Shown: one piece after another, positions 15,200-25,232 of the stretch
Layout: each line of letters begins with the position of its first letter
How positions within the stretch are numbered: position 1 is the first letter of the stretch
Assembly: GCF_002007605.1 (NCBI RefSeq)
Contig: NZ_CP019799.1
Coordinates: 3,202,001 to 3,266,000 of the forward strand
Source of the DNA: Cellvibrio sp. PSBB023
GTDB taxonomy: Bacteria; Pseudomonadota; Gammaproteobacteria; Pseudomonadales; Cellvibrionaceae
Reading direction: 5' to 3'
DNA: 64,000 nucleotides
Translations under genes and position numbers: made by a program
The notes under the pieces: generated by a model
Database searches by the model: none
The model's input: only the letters and a program-made list of their open reading frames with translations
Told to the model about the DNA's origin: nothing

Positions 15200-16291
15200 A
15201 TGGCCCACCTCACCAAAACACAAGCACAGGCGCGCGCTGATCAGGTTCGTGCTTTTCGCGCGGAACAAACACTGCTGAGCGAGCAGGGTTTGTTGCAGTT
15301 GCCCAGCGACACGGCGGCGATTCGCGAGTATCACGACAACTTGTTGCATGAATTACAGCAGGCGCAGGATGTAGACCTGAGCGAGGGCGCGCGGCATTTG
15401 TCGCTGGGCATGCAGATAGTGTCGTTTTTAGGAGCCAGTGCGCTGGCAGCGAGTTTGTTTTTTCTGTTTTATCAATACTGGGGTTATTTTGCGACGGCAA
15501 CGCAAGTCATTATTTTAATTGCCGCTCCCCTTGTGAGTTTGGCTGTGGCGTGTTGGGTGCAGCGATTGGATAGCTCAGGCTATTATGCCAAGTTGGCGGG
15601 GCTGGTGTCGTTTGTGAGCTGGGTGTTAAACATTGTGATGCTCGGCAGTATTTTTAATATTACGCCTTCACCCAATGCCTTTGCTGTGTTTGCACTCTAT
15701 GGTTTTTTGCTCGCGTATTTATTGCAAGTTCGCCTGTTATTAGCGGCGGCAATTATCTGCAGTTTTATTTTTATCGGCGCGCAGTTCGGTACCTGGATGG
15801 GCAGCTATTGGATTTATGTGGGTGAGAGCCCCGAGCATTTTTTATTACCTACACTGTTTTTCTTTGCGCTGCCCTTGTGGCTGGATCAAACCCGCTTACA
15901 CGGGTTTGCGGCGATTTATCAATTGTTGTCGGTAGTGGTCTTTTTTATCGCGGTATTGATTTTGGCTAATTGGTCGGGCGGTAGTTATTTGCCCTGGTCG
16001 CCCACTGTGATTGAAGGCTGTTATCAAATGGTTGGTTTTGTGGCGAGTGCGTTGCTGGTGATCTATGGATTGCGCACTGGTGCGGCGAATTTAATGCTGG
16101 CGGGCAATGTGTTTTTTGCGCTGTTTTTGTATACCAAATTTTTTGATTGGTGGTGGGACTGGTTACCCAAGTATCTATTCTTTTTGGTGATCGGGCTGAC
16201 GGCGATTTTAGCCTTAATGGTATTTAACCGTTTGCGCAGCACACAACAAAAAGCGCAGTCAACACACCAAGCGGCAGGAGGCGGCGTATGA
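15200..16291 (+). CDS. DUF2157-like multispanning membrane protein
   Basis: A 363-aa protein with a soluble, helical N-terminus (about 70 residues, opening with QARADQVRAFRAEQ) and then about nine to ten hydrophobic segments to the C-terminus. This is the layout of DUF2157/DUF4401-type membrane proteins. AAGGA precedes the ATG at 15200, which is preferred over the upstream frame opening at 15176. The last four bases overlap the start of the DUF4824-like gene (ATGA), so the two are translationally coupled. Function of the pair is unknown. Confidence 0.7.
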   Translation: MAHLTKTQAQARADQVRAFRAEQTLLSEQGLLQLPSDTAAIREYHDNLLHELQQAQDVDLSEGARHLSLGMQIVSFLGASALAASLFFLFYQYWGYFATATQVIILIAAPLVSLAVACWVQRLDSSGYYAKLAGLVSFVSWVLNIVMLGSIFNITPSPNAFAVFALYGFLLAYLLQVRLLLAAAIICSFIFIGAQFGTWMGSYWIYVGESPEHFLLPTLFFFALPLWLDQTRLHGFAAIYQLLSVVVFFIAVLILANWSGGSYLPWSPTVIEGCYQMVGFVASALLVIYGLRTGAANLMLAGNVFFALFLYTKFFDWWWDWLPKYLFFLVIGLTAILALMVFNRLRSTQQKAQSTHQAAGGGV

Positions 16292-17166
16292 GCAGCATCA
16301 CCACACATAACACGGCCGCTCATCGCCGCACCGGAACACTGCTGTGGTTGGCGGTTGGCTGCATTTTGCTAGTCAACGCGTTTATTCTGGGCAAGGTGTA
16401 TGTGAACCGTTCGGCGGTGACGGCGGAGTTATCGCTGAGCGAACGGGAATTGCAACTGCCCTATAACTACGGCCTCGCCAAAGAGGATTCCAGCGTGCGC
16501 CTGAGCCTGCGTTGGAGTACCCCCAGTACTGAGCCAATTGGCGTGGATATGGATAACTGGCGTTGGCAGTACAACCACCAATTGCAATTAAGCGCCGCTC
16601 ATTTTGCCAGCTTTCAATTTCCGGATTGCACACGTAAAACATCCTTGCGGCAAAAACGCCGTGCCTGGGTATTGGTGGAATTTAATGGGCAGAGTTATGC
16701 AGATTATGTGGCGCAGGTGGAGCAGTATCATCAGTTGGTAATGGGGCTGGTACCGGCAGCCAATACCGATCTGGAGGAGGATGCGCTGGCGCGGAAACGC
16801 AAAGAAGCCACTGAATTCTTAGCCTCGGCGACGGGATCCAGCTCGCGCCTTTATGTGATAGATGCCGCTGCCGAGCGCGAATTATTGATAGCGGCACAAC
16901 ACGAGCGAGCCACTACCACAAAGGGCCAACTGCTGATTGTGCCGGCGGAATTGCGCGCGGGTTACTATCGCTGCGATAAGGCAGAAAAACGCACCACAGA
17001 GGTGGTTATCGACAAGCTTGCCGTGGACTCCTTCTATATACCCAAACAGGCCGCGCAAGGTTTTTCGCCCGTGGGTGCTACAAAATTCAATGCGGAGATT
17101 CGCTACGGCCGGTTATATGAGCCCTGGGTCAATCGCCTTCAGCATTGCACCACGGGTTGCGAGTAA
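16288..17166 (+). CDS. DUF4824-like membrane-anchored protein
   Basis: A 292-aa protein with one N-terminal transmembrane anchor (LLWLAVGCILLVNAFILGK) and a large periplasmic part. The segment right after the anchor (NRSAVTAELSLSERELQLPY, then LSLRW) matches the opening of DUF4824 proteins. Two cysteines (PDCTRK and YRCDKA) and two near the end (HCTTGC) could form disulfides. It overlaps the upstream membrane protein gene by four bases, the usual arrangement for this pair. No enzymatic motif is visible. Confidence 0.65.
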   Translation: MSSITTHNTAAHRRTGTLLWLAVGCILLVNAFILGKVYVNRSAVTAELSLSERELQLPYNYGLAKEDSSVRLSLRWSTPSTEPIGVDMDNWRWQYNHQLQLSAAHFASFQFPDCTRKTSLRQKRRAWVLVEFNGQSYADYVAQVEQYHQLVMGLVPAANTDLEEDALARKRKEATEFLASATGSSSRLYVIDAAAERELLIAAQHERATTTKGQLLIVPAELRAGYYRCDKAEKRTTEVVIDKLAVDSFYIPKQAAQGFSPVGATKFNAEIRYGRLYEPWVNRLQHCTTGCE

Positions 17167-17220
17167 GCATCGCGCCATGGAATGGCGAGGCTTGTAAAGG
17201 GAGTTGAAATATACGCCATT

Positions 17221-17239
17221 GATACCAATTCTCATTATT
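17221..17239. promoter_or_regulatory. Fur-box-like site before the TonB receptor
   Basis: GATACCAATTCTCATTATT matches the 19-bp Fur consensus (GATAATGATAATCATTATC) at about 13 of 19 positions, including GATA and TCATTAT. It lies 65 bases before the receptor start, where iron-dependent repression would act. Confidence 0.55.
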
Positions 17240-17303
17240 GCTAAGATTCCTATCCTTTAATCTCCATGACACTCCCCCTGTGCCGCTTGTGATAGGAATC
17301 CCT

Positions 17304-19409
17304 ATGTACTGTTTTGTTCGTCCTGCCAGTCTATTGTTGACCTGTGGTGCTCTATTGCCGAGCCTTGGTTTTGCCGATAACGCCGTTGAAGAAGTGATTG
17401 TGAGCGCCAGCCGTACCGAGCGCCCACTGAGCACTATTCCCAATACCGTCACCGTCATCAATGCCGCTGAGCTCCAACAACAACTGTCGATTCAGGATGA
17501 CCTGTCCACCGTGCTGGGTAATCTGATTCCCGGTTTTTCCCCCAGTCGCCAGAAGATGACCAACGCTGGCGAAACCCTGCGCGGGCGCAAGCCGCTGTAC
17601 ATGATTGACGGTGTGCCCCAGTCCAACCCCCTGCGCGATGGTGGCCGCGAAGGCAATACCATCGACCCGGTGATGGTAGAGCGAGTAGAGGTATTGCACG
17701 GCGCCAATGCGATTCACGGTTTAGGCGCTGCGGGCGGGGTGATTAACCTGATCACCAAAAAACCGGCGGCCAAACTTGAGCAAAGCGTGCGGTTCAGCAC
17801 TGGCTTCCAAACCGAAGATGTGGGCGAAAGCGCGGATTTTGGTATGAGCTACAGCCTGTCCAACCGCGTGGACAATGCGGATGTAATTGCCAGCATTAGC
17901 CTGCGCGATATGGGTGTGGCCTACGATGGCAAGGGCCAGTTGGTGGGTGCGGACAATACCCAGGGCGATACCATGGATTCGCAATCGGTGAACGGCTTTG
18001 TGAAAACCGGTTACGACTGGGACGACCAGCGCATTGAGTTGATGGTGAATCGCTACGAGATTGAAAACAAAAATAATTGGGTATCTGTGGCAGGCAATGC
18101 CGCGGCAGGTATTCCCAGCAGTGCCGTTAAAGGGGAGATTGTTGGAGAAGGCGCCAGCAACAAGGTGACGGCTATTAGCCTGAATTACACCAACGATGAC
18201 TTCTTTGGCCAGAAGCTGCGCATACAGGGCTTCCGTCAGGATTTTGCCGCCACCTACGGTGCGGAAGCAGTGCCTCTGGCAACCTTCCAGGATCCAGCTT
18301 ACGGCCCCGACCTGATTGACCAATCGCAAAACAATTCAGAAAAAAACGGCATCAAACTGACTCTGGTAAAGAACGATATCGCCAATTTGCCCGTGAACCT
18401 GGTTTACGGTGTCGACCTGTTGCAAGACAAAACCTGGCAGGAATTGATTCAAACCGGGCGCGCCTGGGTGCCGCCCAGCGAATATGAAAATGTCGCCCCC
18501 TATCTACAGGCGGAATTTACCGGTATCGATAAGCTCACGCTGACCAGCGGTGTGCGCTACGAGAAATCCAAACTGACGGTGAATGACTTCACCACACTGG
18601 TATCCTATAAGGGCGGCCAATTTGTGGAAGGCGGTTCGCCGGATTTTACCGAAACACTCTATAACTACGGCGGCACTTATCAGATCACCAGCGCCTGGCG
18701 GGTGTTTGCCAACTACGCTGAAGCCTTCTCCATGCCCGATGTAGGCCGCGTATTGCGCGGCATCGATGAGCCTAATCAAAGCGTGGAGAGTTTTCTGGAT
18801 TTAAAACCCGTACTGACCGAAAGTGCGGACTTCGGAGTGGAATTTAAAACCGGCGACATCAGCGCGCAACTCAGTTACTACACCTCGGATTCCAATTTTG
18901 GTGAGCGGCTGCAACTCAATGCCGACGGGATTTACACCGTTCAGCGCGAGAAAACCGCGATCGACGGGTTGGAATTCAGCGCCTCCTGGGCCGTGACAGA
19001 TGTAGACCTGTTCGGCCTGCGCTATGCGGAAGCCACCGGTCGCTATGACTCCAACAAAGATGGCCGTGTGGATGCGGATCTGGGCGGTACCAATATTTCG
19101 CCGGATCGCGTCAACCTGAGCTGGGATCGCACCTGGTCCAGCCGCATCGATACCCGTTTGCAGGCGAATTATTTGTTTGATCGCGAGGTGAGAAACAGCA
19201 GCGGCGTAGTCACTAACCGGTTTAACGGCTACACCACCCTGGATCTGAGCGCGAACATTGCCGCCTTTGATGGCAACATCAGCCTCGCCGTACAAAACCT
19301 CACCGACGAGTATTATTTCACCTATTACTCGCAAAGCAGCCCCAACAATATCCGCAACTTCACCGGTGTGGGCCGCAGCATTAACCTGGGGTACCAGCGT
19401 AAGTTTTAA
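17304..19409 (+). CDS. TonB-dependent outer membrane receptor (siderophore-type)
   Basis: A 701-aa outer membrane receptor. A signal peptide (LLLTCGALLPSLGFA) is followed by the TonB-box-like EEVIVSASRTERPL, the plug domain (PLYMIDGVPQ, then VERVEVLHGANAIHGLGAAG) and a 22-strand-type barrel that ends LGYQRKF with the C-terminal Phe needed for insertion. Energy from TonB-ExbBD would drive uptake of an iron chelate or similar ligand. The start at 17304 follows AGGAA; the frame extends upstream only through a TTG. A Fur-box-like site upstream supports iron control. The exact ligand is not deducible. Confidence 0.88.
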   Translation: MYCFVRPASLLLTCGALLPSLGFADNAVEEVIVSASRTERPLSTIPNTVTVINAAELQQQLSIQDDLSTVLGNLIPGFSPSRQKMTNAGETLRGRKPLYMIDGVPQSNPLRDGGREGNTIDPVMVERVEVLHGANAIHGLGAAGGVINLITKKPAAKLEQSVRFSTGFQTEDVGESADFGMSYSLSNRVDNADVIASISLRDMGVAYDGKGQLVGADNTQGDTMDSQSVNGFVKTGYDWDDQRIELMVNRYEIENKNNWVSVAGNAAAGIPSSAVKGEIVGEGASNKVTAISLNYTNDDFFGQKLRIQGFRQDFAATYGAEAVPLATFQDPAYGPDLIDQSQNNSEKNGIKLTLVKNDIANLPVNLVYGVDLLQDKTWQELIQTGRAWVPPSEYENVAPYLQAEFTGIDKLTLTSGVRYEKSKLTVNDFTTLVSYKGGQFVEGGSPDFTETLYNYGGTYQITSAWRVFANYAEAFSMPDVGRVLRGIDEPNQSVESFLDLKPVLTESADFGVEFKTGDISAQLSYYTSDSNFGERLQLNADGIYTVQREKTAIDGLEFSASWAVTDVDLFGLRYAEATGRYDSNKDGRVDADLGGTNISPDRVNLSWDRTWSSRIDTRLQANYLFDREVRNSSGVVTNRFNGYTTLDLSANIAAFDGNISLAVQNLTDEYYFTYYSQSSPNNIRNFTGVGRSINLGYQRKF

Positions 19410-19425
19410 TCCATCCCTCCCACTT

Positions 19426-19445
19426 GGCCCTTCGGGGCCTTGTCG
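19426..19445 (+). terminator. Weak terminator-like hairpin
   Basis: GGCCC-TTCG-GGGCC is a 5-bp GC stem with a stable tetraloop after the receptor gene, but the tail (TTGTCG) has few T residues. Confidence 0.35.
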
Positions 19446-19530
19446 CTCCCGGAAAAGTCGCGGGTGAATCGGGCTGATTGATGGATCGAATGCTATAGTG
19501 ACGGCAATTACTTTTTTGCCCTGGTTACTT

Positions 19531-22468
19531 ATGTCTGATGCGTTTCCACTGCTTTATCGACGTCCGCGCTTGCTGGCGTTAGCGGTTTTCTTACTTTGCT
19601 TGTTGCTCTCGGCACTGGTGGTTTGGAACCTTGAGGAAAACTACCGCCATAACCAACGGGCCGATATTGAGAATATCGCCCAAAACCACGCCTTTTTACT
19701 GCGCGACAGCCTGCGTCAGGTGCTGACCCTGAATTACTCCATGGCCACCCTGGTACGCTTGGGCAAGGGCAATACCCAGGCTTTTGATGCGGTGGCGGCC
19801 GAACTGCTCCCTTATTTTGATAGTGTGTCCCACATCAGCCTCTCCCCAACGGCATTATCAGCCAGGTTTATCCGCTCGCGGGTAACGAAAAATCTATCGG
19901 TTTTAACCAACTGAGCGATAGCCTCCAAAACCTGGAGGCCGTTCGTGCGCGGGATTCGGGTCAGATGACCCTGACGGGACCAGTGAGCCTGGTACAAGGC
20001 GGCACAGGGGTGATCGCGCGCCTGCCCATCTTCCTTCATGAGGCAGGGGAATCGCACTTTTGGGGCTTTGCCAATGTCACGATTCGCCTGAGTCGCCTGT
20101 TGAAAACCGCCAATATCCAACAGCTCAATTCCCAGGACATCGCCTACAAGCTATGGCGTATCAACCCGATTGACCACACCCCGGAGACCATTGCGGTGCA
20201 CGCACCGGCCTATTTGCGCAATACGGTGGATAAGTCCTTTGATGTACCTAATGGCACCTGGGTATTGACTATGGCGCCGGTGGGCGGCTGGGTGAATGGC
20301 TGGCGTTTGGCGAGCGAGATTTTTCTCGCCTTAGTGATCAGTGGGCTGCTCGGCTACCAGACCTATCTGGTGCTGAAGTTGCAGCGCCGCAAAATTAATT
20401 TGCAATCGGCCGTACAGGAACAAACCCGCGAAGTGATGGAGGCGCGTGCGCAACTGCAAGCAACGCTGGATGCGATTCCCGACCTATTGTTTGAAGTCAG
20501 CGCCGATGGGGTCATCCATAATTTCCATACCCATCGCCCTGAGCTATTGCTACTCGACCCCGAGGATTTTCTTGGCAAACAGGTAGATGGCCTGATGCCG
20601 AAAGAGGTTACCGCAATCATCCATGACGCGATGCGGGAAGCGAGCGAAAAAGGGTTTTCCAACGGTAAATATTATGGTCTGGATCTACCCGGCGGGCGCC
20701 GCGAGTTTGAATTGTCCACCGCCTGTAAAGCCGTATCGCCCGAGGTGCAAAAACATTTTGTGATGATCAGCCGCGATATTACCGAGCGTCGCCAGGCTGA
20801 AGAAGAATTGCGTGTGGCAGCCACTGCTTTTGAAGCGCGCGAGGGCATGATGATTACCGACCCCGCCGGCGTCATTTTGCGGGTGAACAAAGCCTTTACT
20901 GAAATTACCGGTTACAGCGCCAATGAAGTTATTGGCAACAACCCCCGGCTGCTGAATTCCGGGCATCATGAGCCCGAGTTTTACGCCGATATGTGGCGCA
21001 TCATTACTACGGATGGCAGTTGGAAGGGGGAGATCTGGAACCGGCGGCGCAGCGGTGAAATTTATCCGGAATGGCTCACCATCACCGCGGTGAAAAATAG
21101 TCGGGGGAAACCACCCACTATGTGTCCACACTGACCGACATCACCGAGCGCAAAGAAAATGAAGCGCGGATCAACAACCTCGCGTTTTTTGATCCGCTCA
21201 CCCAATTGCCCAATCGCCGTCTGCTGCAAGACCGCCTCGAACATGCCATTGCTGCCAGCACCCGCAAACAGACGCTGGGAGCACTGTTATTTATTGATTT
21301 GGATGATTTCAAAACCCTCAACGATAACCGCGGCCACCACATTGGCGATTTACTGTTGGTCGCCGTTGCCAATCGCCTGCGCATGGCGGTGCGTGCGCAA
21401 GACACGGTTGCACGGCTGGGAGGCGATGAGTTCCTGGTGGTACTGGAAGATCTTACGCCCAACCACGATCAGGCCGCCGCGATTGCACAACAAATTGCCG
21501 AGACCATCCTGGAGAGCTTGAATGAAGCCTATAACCTGGAAGGGCAGGATTATTTCAGCACCCCCAGCATAGGTATTTCACTGTTTGGTGATCGCCTGGT
21601 ACACATTGACGAGCTGTTAAAACAAGCGGATCAGGCCATGTACCACGCCAAAGCCGAAGGCCGGAATACCTGCCGCTTCTTCGACCCGGAAATGCAGGCG
21701 CACACCGCCCAGCGCTTTGCCTTGCAGCATGAAATCCGCGAAGCCCTGATACAGCATCAATTCCAACTCTTTTACCAGCCGCAGGTGGATTACACCGGCG
21801 CGGTGATTGGCGCCGAAGCCCTGATCCGCTGGTTCCACCCGCAGCGTGGCATGGTATCGCCGCTGGAATTTATCCCTATCGCCGAAGAGTCAGGGTTAAT
21901 TCTGCAACTGGGTAACTGGATTGTGGAAGAAGCCTGCCACCAACTGGTGCGCTGGAGTCAACACCCGGTAACGCGGGAGCTGGTAATTTCCATCAATGTC
22001 AGCGCGCGCCAGTTCCAACAGGCACAGTTTGTGATGCAATTATTGACAGCGCTGCAACGCACCGGCGCCAATCCACACTGCCTCAAACTCGAACTCACCG
22101 AGAGTATGCTGGTGCAGAATCCGCAGGACATCATCGCCAAAATGGACGAGCTGAAAAATCACGGCATTAAATTTTCGCTCGATGATTTTGGCACTGGCTA
22201 CTCATCGCTCGCCTATTTGAAACGCCTGCCTATCAATGAATTGAAAATTGATAAGTCCTTTGTCAACGATGTGCTGGTCGATAGCAACGACGCAGCCATC
22301 GCACGCATGATCATCCGCCTCGCCCAGAGCATGGAATTGCGAGTAATCGCCGAAGGGGTGGAGACCAAAGCCCAGCGCGACTGGCTGGAAGCCCAGGGGT
22401 GTTTGCACTATCAAGGTTATTACTTTGGTAAACCTGTGGCCGCAGCCGAGTTTGGTAATTCCCCTTAA
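19531..22468 (+). pseudogene. Sensory GGDEF-EAL protein broken by two single-base frameshifts
   Basis: Three successive frames (to 19914, from about 19850 to 21134, and 21122 on) make one about 978-residue protein: TM1, a CHASE-like periplasmic domain, TM2 (IFLALVISGLLGYQ), two PAS domains (ITERRQAEEEL between them), GGDEF (ARLGGDEFLVVL) and EAL (IGAEALIRWF, then DDFGTGYSSLAYLK). Adding one C to the C4 run at 19844-19847 and one G to the G5 run at 21103-21107 restores a continuous frame (SLSPNGIISQVYP and NSRGETTHYVSTL). All catalytic motifs of diguanylate cyclase and c-di-GMP phosphodiesterase are intact. Both lesions are in homopolymers, so sequencing error is as likely as true mutation. 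Confidence 0.8.
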
Positions 22469-22516
22469 GCCTGTCCCGCGTTAAAGCCTTGTAAAGATCC
22501 GTTGACTCCATGGATA

Positions 22517-22534
22517 AGCCTGCGGGAGCAGGCT
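22517..22534. repeat. REP-like hairpin
   Basis: AGCCTGC-GGGA-GCAGGCT is a perfect 7-bp dyad between the GGDEF-EAL gene and the TIM-barrel gene. It has no T-run and resembles the small GC-rich REP hairpins of pseudomonads and relatives. Copy number elsewhere in the genome is unknown. Confidence 0.4.
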
Positions 22535-22604
22535 ACCCTCTATGGACGGCTTTGGAGAGAAGCCGTGGCAATCACTCAATAACAAAAAGATAGGGTCAAC
22601 AACC

Positions 22605-23504
22605 ATGGGCCATTCCATAGACCGCCGCGCGCTACTGCGCGGCGCTGTAGCCAGTGCACTGGGTATTTCCAGCCTGTCAGCACTGGGCGCAGAGCTCGCT
22701 TCATCACCGTCGGCGACACCGACATCTGCCCTGAAAGGCAATATTCACCACTCGGTCGCCCGCTGGACATTTAACTTTTTATCGCTCGATGAACTCTGCC
22801 TGGTGGTCAAGCGCCTGGGGTTTTCCGCCATTGATCTGGTGGGACCGGGCGAGTGGCATATCCTCAAGCAACACGGCGTGGATTCCTCCATGTGCAACGG
22901 CGCCGAGCTGAATCTGGAGGATGGCTGGGGCGATAGCCGCTTTCACAAACCACTGATCGAACGCTACCGCCAGCACATCGATCTGGTGGCGGACGCGGGC
23001 TACAAAAACCTGATTTGCTTTAGCGGTAACAAACGCGGCAAAGACCCGGAAGCGGGCCTGAAACAGGCCACCAAGGGCTTGAAGCAGATTCTCGCCCAGG
23101 CGGAAAAACGCGGCGTAATACTGCAAATGGAGCTGTTCAACAGCAAGGTTGATCACCCGGATTACTTTGCCGACAACTCCGCTTGGGGCATAGAACTGTG
23201 CAAACGGTTGGACTCGCCCAACTTCAAACTGCTGTATGACATCTACCATATGCAAATCAGTGAAGGCGACATCATCCGCACCATACAACAGCATCATCAA
23301 TACTTTGGCCACTACCACACCGCCGGTGTGCCGGGGCGCAATGAGATTGATGACACCCAGGAGCTGTATTACCCGGCCATTGTGCGCGCCATCCAGGCCA
23401 CGGGTTTTACCGGTTATGTCGCGCAGGAATTTATGCCCAAACGCGCCACGGATGCTGAAAAAATTGAATCCTTGCAAGCCGCCATTCGCATTTGCGATGT
23501 CTGA
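22605..23504 (+). CDS. Tat-exported TIM-barrel protein (hydroxypyruvate isomerase/AP_endonuc_2 family)
   Basis: A 299-aa protein. The N-terminus (DRRALLRGAVASALGISS) is a twin-arginine signal, so the product is exported folded. The rest is a xylose-isomerase-like TIM barrel: ILQMELFNSK (metal Glu), LLYDIYHMQISEGD (Asp and His), HYHTAGVPGRNE and YVAQEFMPK (Glu), the hydroxypyruvate-isomerase-like set. The ATG at 22605 is chosen because it places the RR motif correctly; the frame opens at 22542. Followed by GMC oxidoreductase and gluconate-dehydrogenase subunit 3 genes, it likely acts on an oxidised sugar (for example a 3-keto sugar) in the periplasm; that is inferred. Confidence 0.8.
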   Translation: MGHSIDRRALLRGAVASALGISSLSALGAELASSPSATPTSALKGNIHHSVARWTFNFLSLDELCLVVKRLGFSAIDLVGPGEWHILKQHGVDSSMCNGAELNLEDGWGDSRFHKPLIERYRQHIDLVADAGYKNLICFSGNKRGKDPEAGLKQATKGLKQILAQAEKRGVILQMELFNSKVDHPDYFADNSAWGIELCKRLDSPNFKLLYDIYHMQISEGDIIRTIQQHHQYFGHYHTAGVPGRNEIDDTQELYYPAIVRAIQATGFTGYVAQEFMPKRATDAEKIESLQAAIRICDV

Positions 23505-23543
23505 TCACTGATCGACGCCTAATCCCTGTTAAGAGGTACATTT

Positions 23544-25232
23544 ATGTCTACACAACACTTCGATGCCATTGTGGTTGGTTCCGGCATCAGTGGCGGCTGG
23601 GCCGCTAAAGAACTCACCGAAAAAGGGTTGAAAGTCCTGCTGCTTGAGCGCGGACGCAATATTGAACACATCAAAGATTATGTGAATGCCACCAAAGAAC
23701 CCTGGGACTACGAACATCGCGGTCGCCCCACCCAGGAAATGAAAGACAAACACCCGGTACTGCAGCGCGACTTTGTGCTTAACGAAGAAACCCAGGGCAT
23801 GTGGGCCAACGAGCAGGAAAACCCCTATGTGGAGAAAAAGCGCTTTGACTGGTACCGCGGCTACCACGTGGGTGGACGCTCGCTGCTGTGGGGTCGCCAG
23901 AGCTACCGTTTAAGCCAGCGGGATTTTGAAGCCAACCTGCGTGAAGGCGTAGCCGTTGACTGGCCAATTCGTTACGAAGATATGGCGCCCTGGTACGATT
24001 ACGTAGAGCGCTATGCCGGTATTGCTGGCACCCGCGAAGGTCTGGATCACTTGCCTGACGGTCAGTTTTTACCGCCTGTTGAACTGAACATCGTTGAGAA
24101 AGACGTCGCCGCCAGACTCAAAAAAGCCTATGGCGGCAAGCGCCTGATGATCAACAGCCGCACCGCCAACATCACCCAGCCCAAGCCTGAGCAAGGGCGC
24201 GTTAACTGCCAATATCGCAACAAGTGCTGGCTCGGTTGCCCCTTCGGCGCCTACTTCAGCACCCAGTCATCCACCCTGCCAGCGGCGATGAAAACCGGCA
24301 ACCTCACCTTGCGCCCCTTTTCCATCGTCAGTCAGGTGCTTTACGACAAAGACAAAAAACGCGCGCGCGGTGTAGAAGTGATCGACGCCGAAACCAACCA
24401 AACCTACGAATTCACGGCCAATGTGATTTTCCTCAACGCCTCCAGCTTTAACTCCACCTGGATACTGATGAACTCTGCCACCGACATCTGGCCCGGCGGT
24501 TTGGGCAGCAGCAGTGGCGAGTTGGGCCACAACGTGATGGATCACCACTTCCGCGTGGGCGCAGGTGGCGTGGTGGAAGGCTTCGACGACAAGTACTACT
24601 ACGGCCGTCGCCCCGCCGGTTTTTACATCCCGCGTTTCCGCAACCTAGGCGACGAAAAGCGCAACTATTTGCGCGGATTTGGCTACCAGGGCGCTGCCAG
24701 CCGCGAAGGCTGGGACCGCAATATCGCCGAATTGGGCATAGGTGCCAACCTTAAAAACGCCCTCGCCGAACCGGGTGCCTGGACTATTGGCATGACCGCC
24801 TTCGGTGAGATCCTGCCGCACCACGACAACCGCATCTATCTGGATCGCACCGTGAAAGACAAATGGGGCCTGCCGGTACTCGCCATGGATGTAGAAATCC
24901 GCGACAACGAACTGGCCATGCGCAAAGACATGCTGCAGGATGCTGTGGACATGCTCGAAGCCGCCGGTGTCAAGAACGTGAGAGGCAGCGACTGGGGCTA
25001 TGCACCGGGTATGGGCATTCACGAAATGGGTACCGCGCGCATGGGGCGTGACCCCAAAACCTCGGTGCTCAATGGCTTTAATCAGGTGTGGGACGCACCC
25101 AACGTGTTTGTCACCGACGGTGCCGCCATGACCTCCGCCTCCTGCGTCAACCCATCACTCACTTACATGGCACTCACTGCCCGCGCCGCAGACTATGCCG
25201 TCAAAGAATTGAAAAAGGGGAACCTGAAATGA
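23544..25232 (+). CDS. GMC family flavin oxidoreductase (large subunit)
   Basis: A 562-aa FAD oxidoreductase. GSGISGGWAAKEL at the N-terminus binds ADP of FAD, VGGRSLLWGRQSYR is the second GMC signature, and the C-terminal DGAAMTSASCVNPSLTYMAL carries the catalytic region with the conserved Asn. A CXXXC-type stretch (NKCWLGCPFG) is typical of the gluconate/fructose dehydrogenase-like branch. GAGG precedes the ATG. Its last four bases overlap the start of the subunit-3 gene, so the two proteins form one complex, probably a periplasmic sugar dehydrogenase. There is no signal peptide here, so export could depend on the Tat signal of its partner. Confidence 0.88.
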   Translation: MSTQHFDAIVVGSGISGGWAAKELTEKGLKVLLLERGRNIEHIKDYVNATKEPWDYEHRGRPTQEMKDKHPVLQRDFVLNEETQGMWANEQENPYVEKKRFDWYRGYHVGGRSLLWGRQSYRLSQRDFEANLREGVAVDWPIRYEDMAPWYDYVERYAGIAGTREGLDHLPDGQFLPPVELNIVEKDVAARLKKAYGGKRLMINSRTANITQPKPEQGRVNCQYRNKCWLGCPFGAYFSTQSSTLPAAMKTGNLTLRPFSIVSQVLYDKDKKRARGVEVIDAETNQTYEFTANVIFLNASSFNSTWILMNSATDIWPGGLGSSSGELGHNVMDHHFRVGAGGVVEGFDDKYYYGRRPAGFYIPRFRNLGDEKRNYLRGFGYQGAASREGWDRNIAELGIGANLKNALAEPGAWTIGMTAFGEILPHHDNRIYLDRTVKDKWGLPVLAMDVEIRDNELAMRKDMLQDAVDMLEAAGVKNVRGSDWGYAPGMGIHEMGTARMGRDPKTSVLNGFNQVWDAPNVFVTDGAAMTSASCVNPSLTYMALTARAADYAVKELKKGNLK

